Position numbers and translations under genes: made by a program. The notes below the pieces were generated by a model that made no database searches, was not told where the DNA came from, and saw only the letters and a list, made by a program, of their open reading frames with translations. From Desulforudis sp. (GTDB taxonomy: Bacteria > Bacillota > Desulfotomaculia > Desulfotomaculales > Desulforudaceae), in NCBI GenBank assembly GCA_014859075.1, contig JACUUW010000313.1, positions 1-27,222 of the forward strand: a stretch of DNA of 27,222 bases, written 5' to 3'. Below are positions 14,758-21,922 of the stretch, piece after piece. How positions within the stretch are numbered: position 1 is the stretch's first letter; the number at the start of each line of letters is the position of its first letter.

Positions 14758-14814
14758 GTTGATTAATCGTTTTGCGTGATATACGGCCCCGGAGGGCCGA
14801 AGGCCGACCCTCCG
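14758..14814 (+). promoter_or_regulatory. Possible dsrMK promoter and GC-rich leader hairpin
   Basis: TTGATT (14758-14763), 16 nt and TATACG (14780-14785) make a weak promoter. Directly after it, CGGAGGG (14790-14796) pairs with CCCTCCG (14808-14814), with an inner GGCC/GGCC option. No T run follows. The hairpin would lie at the 5' end of the dsrMK message, 10 nt before the AT stretch and ribosome site GAGGAGGTG (14831-14839). Confidence 0.35.
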
Positions 14815-14846
14815 CCGGCCATTTTAACCAGAGGAGGTGTTACCAA

Positions 14847-15614
14847 ATGAGTTTATTCCTTGGCCAGATTCTGCCTTACATCGCGGCGGTGGTGTTTATC
14901 AGCGGCGTAACCTGGCGGATCTGGCGCTGGATGATCCCGCGGATTGTGCACAACATTACGTTGTCGCCGTTTCCCGGGTCCTGGTCCAAGGCGATCGTCT
15001 GGATACTCTGGCAGTTCGCGACTTTCTGGAACCTGCTGAAGTTTGACCGGCCCCTCTGGCTCGGCGCGTGGTTCATGCATATCGCCCTGTTCCTGATGCT
15101 GGGTGGGCACGTCATGGCTTTTTACACGGTAGGTCTGCAGTTCCACGTGATGGCGCCCGGGATTATCACCGCGGAGATGAGCCTGGCTATGTCGGACTGG
15201 ATCGGCACCATCTTGGGTCTCATCTTCCTGGTGGCGCTTTTGTACCTGTTGGGCCGGCGCCTGGCCAACGAACAGGTCCGGGCCATCTCTTCGTCAAGCG
15301 ACTACCTGCACCTGTTCCTCCTGATCGGCATCGCCACCGTGGGCAACATCATGCGCCTGTTCCCGGAATACCATCTGGGCTACGCCCCGGTGCGGGAGTA
15401 TCTGGCGGGGCTGTTCCTGTTCAATCCGGTGCCGTTGCCTGATCACTCGTTATTCCTGATAAAATACACCCTGGTAATGATCCTGATGATTATCTTCCCG
15501 TTCAGCAAGTTGATGCACTCTTTCGGATTCTTCTGGGAACGGTGGATCGTCAACCGGCCCTACACCGAGCCGGCGCGCGGCTTGCCGGGTGCCAGGCTGC
15601 AGCTTCATAAATAG
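14847..15614 (+). CDS. dsrM: DsrM, heme b membrane subunit of the DsrMK complex
   Basis: A 255-residue integral membrane protein of the NarI-like family that is thought to oxidise menaquinol and pass electrons through heme b to DsrK. About five membrane segments are seen (near 10-30, 76-97, 118-136, 153-172 and 203-226). Candidate heme ligands are H78, H88, H155 and H224. The ATG at 14847 has GAGGAGGTG 7 nt upstream; an in-frame start at 14772 would add a basic, non-homologous stretch across the leader hairpin and is rejected. It is followed 27 nt later by dsrK. No dsrJ, dsrO or dsrP is nearby, as is known for Gram-positive sulfate reducers. Confidence 0.93.
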   Translation: MSLFLGQILPYIAAVVFISGVTWRIWRWMIPRIVHNITLSPFPGSWSKAIVWILWQFATFWNLLKFDRPLWLGAWFMHIALFLMLGGHVMAFYTVGLQFHVMAPGIITAEMSLAMSDWIGTILGLIFLVALLYLLGRRLANEQVRAISSSSDYLHLFLLIGIATVGNIMRLFPEYHLGYAPVREYLAGLFLFNPVPLPDHSLFLIKYTLVMILMIIFPFSKLMHSFGFFWERWIVNRPYTEPARGLPGARLQLHK

Positions 15615-15641
15615 TCGCTGAGAAAGGGGGTGTTCCTCTAA

Positions 15642-17024
15642 ATGAGTGCAAATGAGTTGAGGCAGCCGAAAAGGGCTTCGGCGGCCCTTTTCAAGAAGCT
15701 GGGTATGGACCTGGTACCTGATAATGAAAAGGTAGCGGCGGCCATTGGGCATATAGATGATTTTCGTCTGAAAGTACGTTCCTTCGTAATGGCCATGGAA
15801 ACCTGCGTCAAGTGCGGTGCGTGCGCCGAAGCGTGTCATACCTATCTGGGCACGCGTGATCCAAACAATATCCCGGCCGGCCGGGTCGATTTGATCCGGA
15901 AGGTTTACAAGCGGTATTTCACCGTGCAGGGGCAACTGTTTCCGGGACTGGTGGGCGCCCAGGACCTGGACCTGGAGACCATCGAGAAGTGGTACAGCTA
16001 TTTCTACCAATGTTCGGAATGCCGGCGTTGCGCCCACGTGTGTCCCTTCGGTATCGATACCGCCGAGGTTACGTTTATCGCGCGGCAGATTTTGTACTGG
16101 TTGGGTATCGCGCCGCAGCTTCACACCGCCACCGCCGACGCTATTTTGCGGACCGGCAACCACATGGGACTGACCAAGGCGGGGATCATCGACACGCTTG
16201 AGTTTCTCTCCGAGGAGATCGAGGAAGAGTACGACGGGCTGAAGGTCGACTTTCCGGTGGATAAGCCGGATTCCGACATCCTGTACGTCCCATCGTCCGC
16301 CGACTTCATGTTGAACCCGAGAACGCTGTTTGGCGCGGGCCAGTTCTTCAAGTACGTCGGAGCCAACTGGACCATCTCCAGTGAGATCACCGAAGCCGGC
16401 AACTTCGGCTACCTGTCGGACCAGACCCGCATCCAGCGTGAGATGGTCACCAGGCTGCTGGCGGAGGCGAAGAAATACGGCTGTAAGAAAATTGTCTGGG
16501 GCGAGTGCGGCCACGGCTGGCGCGCGGCCAAGATGTACGTTCCGACCCTGGCGGACTTGGTGGCCGTGAAACAGATTCCGATCACCCATATCCACGACGA
16601 GGTCGAAGCCTACATCAAAGCCGGACTGCTCGAACTTGATCCCAAGCGGAACGACTCGAAAATCACCCTGCACGATCCCTGCAACTACGCGCGGGCCTGT
16701 GGTCACGCCGACAACATGCGGACAATCATGAACGCAGTGGTGCCGAAGGGTGCTTTCGTGGAGATGACGCCCAACCGCGAGGCCAATTTCTGCTGCGGCG
16801 GCGGATCGGGAATCCTGTTTGACGATCCCGGTATGTACCAGTTCCGAATCGAGGCCTCGAACAAGAAGGCGGAACAGGTGCGCGAGACCGGAGCGGAGAT
16901 CCTCTGCGCGCCCTGTTCGATCTGTAAGGCCCAGCTCTACCCCATGGTCAAGGAACACAAACTTCCGGTGGAGGTGTTCGGGCTTATCGATCTTGTGGGT
17001 CATGCGCTGGTGTTTCGCGAGTAA
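15642..17024 (+). CDS. dsrK: DsrK, HdrD-like iron-sulfur subunit of the DsrMK complex
   Basis: A 460-residue protein related to heterodisulfide reductase subunit HdrD, thought to reduce the DsrC trisulfide at the inner face of the membrane. Two [4Fe-4S] motifs: C55-xx-C58-xx-C61-xxx-C65 and C124-xx-C127-xx-C130-xxx-C134. A CCG-type site for the special catalytic cluster follows: C347, the C384-C385 pair in NFCCGGGSG, and C422-xx-C425 (spacing 36 and 36). ATG at 15642 with AAAGGGGG upstream at 11 nt. Co-transcribed with dsrM. The downstream dsrC, its substrate, has its own promoter. Confidence 0.96.
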   Translation: MSANELRQPKRASAALFKKLGMDLVPDNEKVAAAIGHIDDFRLKVRSFVMAMETCVKCGACAEACHTYLGTRDPNNIPAGRVDLIRKVYKRYFTVQGQLFPGLVGAQDLDLETIEKWYSYFYQCSECRRCAHVCPFGIDTAEVTFIARQILYWLGIAPQLHTATADAILRTGNHMGLTKAGIIDTLEFLSEEIEEEYDGLKVDFPVDKPDSDILYVPSSADFMLNPRTLFGAGQFFKYVGANWTISSEITEAGNFGYLSDQTRIQREMVTRLLAEAKKYGCKKIVWGECGHGWRAAKMYVPTLADLVAVKQIPITHIHDEVEAYIKAGLLELDPKRNDSKITLHDPCNYARACGHADNMRTIMNAVVPKGAFVEMTPNREANFCCGGGSGILFDDPGMYQFRIEASNKKAEQVRETGAEILCAPCSICKAQLYPMVKEHKLPVEVFGLIDLVGHALVFRE

Positions 17025-17026
17025 TA

Positions 17027-17047
17027 GAGTTGTGTTATAATCAACTC
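17027..17047 (+). promoter_or_regulatory. Extended -10 promoter of dsrC within an inverted repeat
   Basis: TGT followed by a perfect TATAAT (17033-17041) is an extended -10 element; the -35 region is poor. The arms GAGTTG (17027-17032) and CAACTC (17042-17047) are perfect inverted 6-mers on either side of the -10, a position suited to a repressor site. Confidence 0.55.
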
Positions 17048-17126
17048 AGCAAGGGTTGTTGTTTTTGGTTGCACAGCGCTTTCAAAGATCCCTAATTAAC
17101 AAATCAATTAAGGAGGTGTCTCGAGA

Positions 17127-17444
17127 ATGGCGTTTGTCGAAATCGAGGGAAAACAAGTCGAAGTTGACGAGGACGGGTTCATGGTCGATCCTGCAGAGTG
17201 GTTTGAGGGTTGGGCCCACCACATCGCAAAGCAGGAGGGCATCGAAGAACTCACCGAAAGGCACTGGCACGTAGTCAACTTCCTGAAGGACTACTACGCT
17301 AAAACCGGTATCGCCCCGATGATCCGCAAGCTCTGTAAAGAGAGCGGGATCCCGTTGAAGGAAATGTACGAACTGTTTCCGACCGGTCCGGCCAAGGGTG
17401 CTTGCAAGATTGCCGGTCTTCCCAAGCCGACCGGCTGCGTGTAA
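17127..17444 (+). CDS. dsrC: DsrC, sulfur-carrier substrate of DsrAB and DsrMK
   Basis: A 105-residue protein with the mobile C-terminal arm that holds both conserved cysteines: C93 and the penultimate C104, ten residues apart in GACKIAGLPKPTGCV. In the accepted model the arm inserts into DsrB, leaves with a trisulfide bridging the two cysteines, and is reduced by DsrMK. Both cysteines show it is a true DsrC rather than a TusE-like or regulatory homologue. ATG at 17127 with AAGGAGGTGT 7-8 nt upstream. It has its own promoter and a terminator, so it can be expressed far above dsrMK. Confidence 0.97.
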   Translation: MAFVEIEGKQVEVDEDGFMVDPAEWFEGWAHHIAKQEGIEELTERHWHVVNFLKDYYAKTGIAPMIRKLCKESGIPLKEMYELFPTGPAKGACKIAGLPKPTGCV

Positions 17445-17468
17445 CCGGCGACAATTTTACAAATGCTT

Positions 17469-17497
17469 AACCCGGGGACTTACCCCGGGTTTAGCGT
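17469..17497 (+). terminator. Terminator after dsrC
   Basis: AACCCGGGG (17469-17477) and CCCCGGGTT (17483-17491) form a perfect 9-bp stem with a 5-nt loop. A modest T-rich tail follows (TTAGCGTTTC). Some read-through into the downstream amidotransferase is likely. Confidence 0.65.
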
Positions 17498-17521
17498 TTC
17501 TATGTAAGGCGGGTTTTTTGG

Positions 17522-18928
17522 GTGTCAGAAGACAGACCGCGGGTGGTCATCGCCGCCGTCCAGGGCCGGTCCGGCAAAACCACGGTCACGGCCGCGCTCA
17601 TTGCCGCGCTCCGCCGGCGAAACCTGGTGGTTCAGCCTTTCAAGAAGGGACCGGACTTTATCGACCCGAGCTGGCTGACCAAGGTGGCCGGCCGGAGTTG
17701 TCGCAACCTGGACCGTTTCCTCATGGACGAACCCACCCTGGTCCGATCCTTCATGCGGGCGGCGGGGGAGGCCGACGTCAGTGTTGTGGAAGGGGCCATG
17801 GGCCTTTTTGACGGGGTGGACGTCGAGGGTAGCGGCAGCACCGCCGAGATCGCCCGGGTGCTGGACGCGCCGGTGATCCTGGTGGTAAACGCCGTCCGGA
17901 TGACCCGCAGCGCGGCGGCGGTCGTACTGGGCTGCCAGATGCTCGACCCACGGGTACGCTTGGCGGGCGTGGTCTTCAACAACGTGGCCCGCAAACGGCA
18001 CCGGGAGATGCTGACGGCGTCCGTCGAACAATACTGCCGCGTCCCGGTGCTGGGAGCGCTGCCGAAGCGCAAGGACTACGAGGTACCCGACCGGCACCTG
18101 GGGCTCGTGCCGGCGGTGGAGGACGAGAGCCTGCACGCGGTGGTGCAGGCCTGGACGGCCGACGCCGAAACCTACCTGGATATCGACGGTATTCTGGAAG
18201 TGGCGCGTGCCGCCCCGCCGCCGACCGCGCCTCCTGCGGAACCGGTCTCCCGGTTCTGGACCGGGGAAAGTCCGGTGATCGGGGTGATCCGGGACCGGGC
18301 ATTCAGCTTTTACTACCCGGAGAACCTGGAGGCGCTGGAGCAGGCCGGGGCCCGGCTTCATTACCTCAGCGCCTTGCACGATGCGTTCCCGGAAATCGAC
18401 GGGCTGTACATCGGCGGCGGTTTCCCGGAAATCTTCGCCGCCGAACTGGAGGCGAACGAACCCCTCAGGTACGCTATCCGGGACCGGGTGCGGGCCGGCC
18501 TGCCGGTTTACGCTGAGTGCGGCGGCCTGATGTATTTGGGACGCACGCTGGCGTGGAAAGGCCGGAATTACGCCATGACCGGGGCGATGCCCTTCGAAGT
18601 GGACCTGGATGAGCGGCCCCGCGGCCACGGCTACATGATTGTGAACGTGGTCGGGGACAATCCCTTTTTCCCGGCCGGGACGACAATCAGGGGCCACGAA
18701 TTTCATCATTCCCGGGTGCATAACCTGGATAGGGACCAGACGGGACTTGTGTTCCGCGTGCGGAAGGGGTACGGTGTAGATGGGGAGTGGGACGGCATCG
18801 TGTACCGGAACGCGTTTGCGGCTTACAACCATATCCACGCCTTGTCCGTTCCCGAATGGGCGCCCACCTTTATACTTCGGGCGGCCGACTACAGACTCGA
18901 GACAAGCAGGGGGGGATTCCAACGGTGA
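17522..18928 (+). CDS. dsrN: CbiA/CobB-type glutamine amidotransferase, probable DsrN siroheme amidase
   Basis: A 468-residue ATP- and glutamine-dependent amidating enzyme. The N-terminal dethiobiotin-synthetase-like domain has a phosphate loop VQGRSGKTT (13-21) and FKKGPDFIDP; the C-terminal class I triad GATase domain has nucleophile C333 in AECGGLMYL and His in NHIHALSVPEW. By fold it could be cobyrinate a,c-diamide synthase. Its place right after dsrC, with no other cobalamin gene in view, favours DsrN, which is proposed to amidate siroheme to the siroheme amide of DsrAB. GTG at 17522 with AAGGCGGG at 8 nt. Its last four bases GTGA are also the start of cutA. Sure of the family, less sure of the substrate. 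Confidence 0.85.
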   Translation: MSEDRPRVVIAAVQGRSGKTTVTAALIAALRRRNLVVQPFKKGPDFIDPSWLTKVAGRSCRNLDRFLMDEPTLVRSFMRAAGEADVSVVEGAMGLFDGVDVEGSGSTAEIARVLDAPVILVVNAVRMTRSAAAVVLGCQMLDPRVRLAGVVFNNVARKRHREMLTASVEQYCRVPVLGALPKRKDYEVPDRHLGLVPAVEDESLHAVVQAWTADAETYLDIDGILEVARAAPPPTAPPAEPVSRFWTGESPVIGVIRDRAFSFYYPENLEALEQAGARLHYLSALHDAFPEIDGLYIGGGFPEIFAAELEANEPLRYAIRDRVRAGLPVYAECGGLMYLGRTLAWKGRNYAMTGAMPFEVDLDERPRGHGYMIVNVVGDNPFFPAGTTIRGHEFHHSRVHNLDRDQTGLVFRVRKGYGVDGEWDGIVYRNAFAAYNHIHALSVPEWAPTFILRAADYRLETSRGGFQR

Positions 18929-19245
18929 GTGTTGCTCTGATTTACATCACCGCGCCGGAGTTTGCGGAAGCGGAGCGTCTGGCCAGAGAACTGGTGGAGA
19001 ACAGGCTGGTAGCCTGTGCCAACATCGTGCCCCGGATCGTCTCCACCTACTGGTGGGATAACCGGGTTTGCGAGGATGAGGAGACCCTGATCATTGCCAA
19101 GACACCCCGCGAGCTGGTGGAAACGGTCATCCAGGCGGTCAAGAAAAGCCACTCCTATGAGGTGCCGGCCATCCTCGCCATTGACGCGGTGGACGGCAAC
19201 GTCGACTTCATCAACTGGCTGCACGGGGAAGTTCGGAAAAAGTGA
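18925..19245 (+). CDS. cutA: CutA1-type divalent-cation tolerance protein
   Basis: A 106-residue trimeric PII-like protein. The family core is present: YITAPEFAEAERLARELVENRLVACANIVP and a C-terminal SYEVPAILAIDAVDGNVDFINWL. CutA is linked to copper and other divalent cation tolerance, but its molecular role is not settled. The GTG at 18925 overlaps the previous stop as GTGA, and its own stop overlaps the next start in the same way, so three genes are translationally coupled. Confidence 0.95.
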   Translation: MSVALIYITAPEFAEAERLARELVENRLVACANIVPRIVSTYWWDNRVCEDEETLIIAKTPRELVETVIQAVKKSHSYEVPAILAIDAVDGNVDFINWLHGEVRKK

Positions 19246-19922
19246 GGGTCCGTTCCCTGCATTCCTGGGCCCTCAGCCCGGCCGAAGCACGGGAACTCCA
19301 GCGGCGGCTGGCGGGCCGGCTCCGGCTTCAGGCGCCGGATGGCCTGCGGATCGGGAGTGTGTGCGGGGCGGATGTGTCTCTGTCCAGAACCGCAAACCGG
19401 TTGTTCGCCGCCGTGGTGGTCGTGTCTTTTCCGGAACTGGCCGTGGAGGAGATGGCCACCGCTGTTGGACCGATAGACTTTCCCTATGTTCCGGGCCTTC
19501 TTTCTTTTCGTGAAGGGCCGGTGCTGCTAGCCGCTTTGGAACGCCTGAGCGCCGCCCCGGGCGTGGTGATGTTCGACGGTCAGGGTCTGGCCCACCCGCG
19601 TGGCCTGGGCATCGCCAGTCACCTCGGCCTCTTCCTGGAAAGGCCGACGCTCGGGGTGGCCAAGAAACCGCTTACCGGCGAATACACTCCGCCCGGCCCC
19701 GAACCGGGAGACGCCTCCCCACTGATGCAACAACAGCAGCAGATCGGCACGGTGCTTAGAACCAAGCACCGTGTGAAGCCGGTATTCGTATCACCGGGCC
19801 ACCTGATGGATTTTGACACCGCCACCCGTCTCGTTTTGGCCTGTTGCCGCGGCTACCGCCTGCCCGAACCCACCCGCCGGGCCCACCTGATATCCAATCG
19901 GCTTCGCCGCGGCGAACTCTAA
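19242..19922 (+). CDS. nfi: Endonuclease V (deoxyinosine 3'-endonuclease)
   Basis: A 226-residue DNA-repair enzyme that nicks DNA next to deoxyinosine and other deaminated bases. The catalytic acids are in place: D44 (GADVS), E91 (VPGLLSFREGP) and D112 (FDGQG), with K141 and H215 (PTRRAHLIS) as supporting residues. GTG start at 19242 overlaps the cutA stop. An oddity is five Gln in a row (163-167, from a CAA/CAG run) in a loop where relatives have varied polar residues, followed by a DNA hairpin inside the gene. A REP-like palindrome begins 5 nt after the stop. Confidence 0.94.
   Translation: MRVRSLHSWALSPAEARELQRRLAGRLRLQAPDGLRIGSVCGADVSLSRTANRLFAAVVVVSFPELAVEEMATAVGPIDFPYVPGLLSFREGPVLLAALERLSAAPGVVMFDGQGLAHPRGLGIASHLGLFLERPTLGVAKKPLTGEYTPPGPEPGDASPLMQQQQQIGTVLRTKHRVKPVFVSPGHLMDFDTATRLVLACCRGYRLPEPTRRAHLISNRLRRGEL
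19748..19773. repeat. Perfect 10-bp inverted repeat inside nfi
   Basis: CACGGTGCTT (19748-19757) and AAGCACCGTG (19764-19773) are perfect inverted 10-mers six bases apart within coding sequence, right after the CAG-rich run. It encodes the conserved segment TVLRTKHRV, so it may be chance. It would fold in both DNA and mRNA. Confidence 0.5.
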
Positions 19923-19926
19923 AACC

Positions 19927-19957
19927 TTTAAGTTAAGGGTCAGACCCTTAACTTAAA
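19927..19957. repeat. REP-like palindrome with GGGTCAGACCC centre
   Basis: Arms TTTAAGTTAAGGGTC (19927-19941) and GACCCTTAACTTAAA (19943-19957) are perfect complements around a single A. Palindromes with a GGGTC/GACCC centre resemble REP elements moved by Y1/RAYT transposases. No transposase is in the window. It may also end the dsrN-cutA-nfi transcript. Confidence 0.75.
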
Positions 19958-20039
19958 AGACGCCTCGGTTTCGCCTGATTATTTCCTCCGGAACACGTGT
20001 AAAATAGCAACAAATCAACCCGAACGGAGGCTGCCCGCC

Positions 20040-20300
20040 GTGCGTTTCCGTGTACGCAATGAGAATTTCATCTTTATCATCGTTGTCCTGGCCGTGCTGT
20101 TGGTGGGGCTGGTCACCGCCCTGGTGATCGGCGGCTGGTATAAGTACCCCCCGGTAATGGAACGATCAAGTCAAGCGCCTGCCGCCGGTCCGGACGTCGC
20201 CGTGCCAGTGGCCGGAGGGGGGCCGGATACCTTCCTACCGGGTGGAGATCACCCCGTGGCGGGCTGGAACGCCGCAGGCCGAATGTTGGAAGTCAGATGA
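20040..20300 (+). CDS. Small single-pass membrane protein of unknown function
   Basis: An 86-residue reading frame starting with GTG at 20040, with GGAGG at 20025-20029. One clear membrane segment (about residues 10-32, IFIIVVLAVLLVGLVTALVIGG) is followed by a Pro/Gly-rich tail. The coding potential of the N-terminal half looks real; the tail runs into a GAAGTCAGATGA repeat that supplies the last codons and the stop, so the original C-terminus may have been changed or cut. No relatives were recognised. Confidence 0.5.
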   Translation: MRFRVRNENFIFIIVVLAVLLVGLVTALVIGGWYKYPPVMERSSQAPAAGPDVAVPVAGGGPDTFLPGGDHPVAGWNAAGRMLEVR

Positions 20301-20356
20301 GGGATGGAGCCGGGCCAGAACTCGGGGGGGGGTCCCACAACCAGTTGATCTGACTT
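20290..20356. repeat. Inverted AAGTCAGAT repeat between convergent genes
   Basis: AAGTCAGAT (20290-20298) and ATCTGACTT (20348-20356) are perfect inverted copies 49 nt apart. They include the end of the small membrane gene and stop 37 nt before the end of the methyltransferase. Same family as the elements at 58, 4197, 23591 and 25514. Confidence 0.6.
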
Positions 20357-20393
20357 AAGTGTGACCAGTCAACGGAGGCACTACGCTGATACG

Positions 20394-21467
20394 CTAGCGT
20401 TTCTGGAACAGCAGGATGTACTCGTGCTTGAACACGTAGAACCCGCCCGCCAGCGCCCGGTAGCGCCAGAGTTCCTTCTGGTGGCGCTTGCCCCGGGTCT
20501 GGTCGAAATTCTTCACGATGATGCTCTTTAACAGGTAACCGCGGCGCCGCACCTGTTCCATGCAGTAAAACCCCAGCGGGATCCACTCTCCCCGGGTGTA
20601 CCGGTCACCGATCACGACCGCCAGGAAGCGTTCCCGCGCCAACACCCGGTCCGTATTATCGACCACCCGGCCGAAGAGATCCAGAAACTGTTCCACATCC
20701 GGGGCGTTGCACAGGTTTCGGGGGTGGTCGTCAAACTGAATGATGTTGTGGTAGGGCGGGTGCAGCAACGCCAACTGGACTTGGTCTGCACCCAGGCTGT
20801 CGACCAGAGAAACGAAGTCCAGCGCGGCACTGTCGCCCGTAAACACCCTGGTGGTCACCCCGTGGGGATTGTCCTCCCGATGTACCAGTTCCCCGGCCCT
20901 GGCGGCGGTTTCCGGATTCAGTTCCACCCCGATCCCGTGGCGCCCGAGCCGGCGGCATTCGATCAGCGTGGTGCCGCTGCCCAGGAACGGGTCAAGCACC
21001 CAGTCGCCCCGGCTGGTATAGCGGAGCAGGAGCTGGTGGGGGATCTGCGGGATGAAATTGCCCCAGTACCAGCCAAGGTGTGCTCCCGAGGTATCGCGCC
21101 GGTCCACCAGCCACAGGCTGTCGGTCAGGATCTCGTCGTACTCCTTCCACCGCGTCAGATTGATGTCGTTCAGACCGGTGGTCCGGTTCAGAGAAGCCCC
21201 GGCTTGCAGCTGTTTCAAATAATGACGGGCGCGCTTCAGCGTATAGACGGCGCCTATTCGACTGATTTCGGCACGCAACACGTCGGCGCGCAGCCGGACC
21301 TCCGTTCCCGGACCGAGCGCAAAAAGCCCGGCCAACTCCCCCGGGGGTGCGGCTAAAGCTTGGTCGAGCACGGCCAGGCGGTTCCGGACCAGCGCCAGGC
21401 TTTTGGCCTGCAAGGTTTCTTCCAGATACTGCAGGTAAGCGTCCCGGTTCAAAGAAACAGTCTCCAA
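20394..21467 (-). CDS. Orphan DNA methyltransferase (N4/N6 amino type)
   Basis: A 357-residue DNA methylase. The S-adenosylmethionine motif DPFLGSGTT lies at about 159-167, preceded by GWYWGNFIPQIPHQLL, and motif IV reads LLHPPYHN (about 234-241), with His where most enzymes have Asp, Asn or Ser. The N-terminal 150 residues are helical with charged heptad-like patterns (YLQYLEETLQAKSLALVRNRLAVL) and may bind the DNA target. The TTG at 21467 (minus) has GGGAGG 8 nt upstream; longer in-frame readings cross the T-box on the other strand. No restriction enzyme or specificity gene is beside it, so a regulatory or anti-restriction role is possible. Target sequence unknown. Confidence 0.75.
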   Translation of the reverse strand: METVSLNRDAYLQYLEETLQAKSLALVRNRLAVLDQALAAPPGELAGLFALGPGTEVRLRADVLRAEISRIGAVYTLKRARHYLKQLQAGASLNRTTGLNDINLTRWKEYDEILTDSLWLVDRRDTSGAHLGWYWGNFIPQIPHQLLLRYTSRGDWVLDPFLGSGTTLIECRRLGRHGIGVELNPETAARAGELVHREDNPHGVTTRVFTGDSAALDFVSLVDSLGADQVQLALLHPPYHNIIQFDDHPRNLCNAPDVEQFLDLFGRVVDNTDRVLARERFLAVVIGDRYTRGEWIPLGFYCMEQVRRRGYLLKSIIVKNFDQTRGKRHQKELWRYRALAGGFYVFKHEYILLFQKR

Positions 21468-21631
21468 TTCGTCGGCCTCCCGGTTCAATGCCTTGCTTGC
21501 TAATAATTCGCCCCGCCGCCCTGTAATCCTCCGTGGTTCTGCCAAGTGTAACCAGGGCCGTTTTTTTGCTTGACAAAACACAGTCCGGATGTTAGTTTCA
21601 TAAACATATATAGTCAGATAGTTGAAATGAT

Positions 21632-21860
21632 GGCTGTGAAGGGAAGAAAGGCGCGAGACAGCCGCACAGCGAGCCGGGGTTGGTGGGAGCCCGGCCGTGG
21701 ACAGCGCCTGGGCCGTCCCGGAGCCGAATGCGAAGCGCTTTTGGCCGCGTAAGCATTTCCGGTGCCCGCCGTTATCGGGGAAGAGTGGGCCGGCGACACC
21801 CGGCCAATTAGGGTGGTACCGCGAGACCAGCGCTCTCGTCCTTAAAGGGCGGGGCGTTTT
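21632..21860 (+). promoter_or_regulatory. T-box riboswitch, probably alanine-specific
   Basis: The T-box sequence GGGTGGTACCGCG (21811-21823) is unmistakable; its TGGT would pair with a tRNA end ACCA. Stem I can be drawn as GGCT/AGCC, a kink-turn-like bulge, GGGA/TCCC, a specifier loop, AGGCGC/GCGCCT, then the distal region with AGCGAGCCGGGG and GGTGGGAGCC. In this fold the specifier loop holds GGGCCG (21710-21715), which reads as codon GCC (Ala, 21712-21714) followed by a purine. The terminator pairs 21831-21841 with 21847-21856, then TTTT. Uncharged tRNA should favour read-through into the regulator and aminotransferase genes. Class is certain; the alanine reading is by hand. Confidence 0.9.
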
Positions 21861-21922
21861 CACGTTTAGAAGGTCTTGTGAAATCAACGGTCCAGTCGGA
21901 GATTAATTGAGGAGGCGGCGAA

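Noticed and set aside
15450..17003. 517-codon minus-strand frame opposite dsrM/dsrK
   Set aside because: Shadow of dsrK; no domain, no ribosome site.
21468..21887. N-terminal extension of the methyltransferase
   Set aside because: It would cross the T-box leader on the opposite strand and lacks similarity to methylases; the TTG at 21467 has a good ribosome site.
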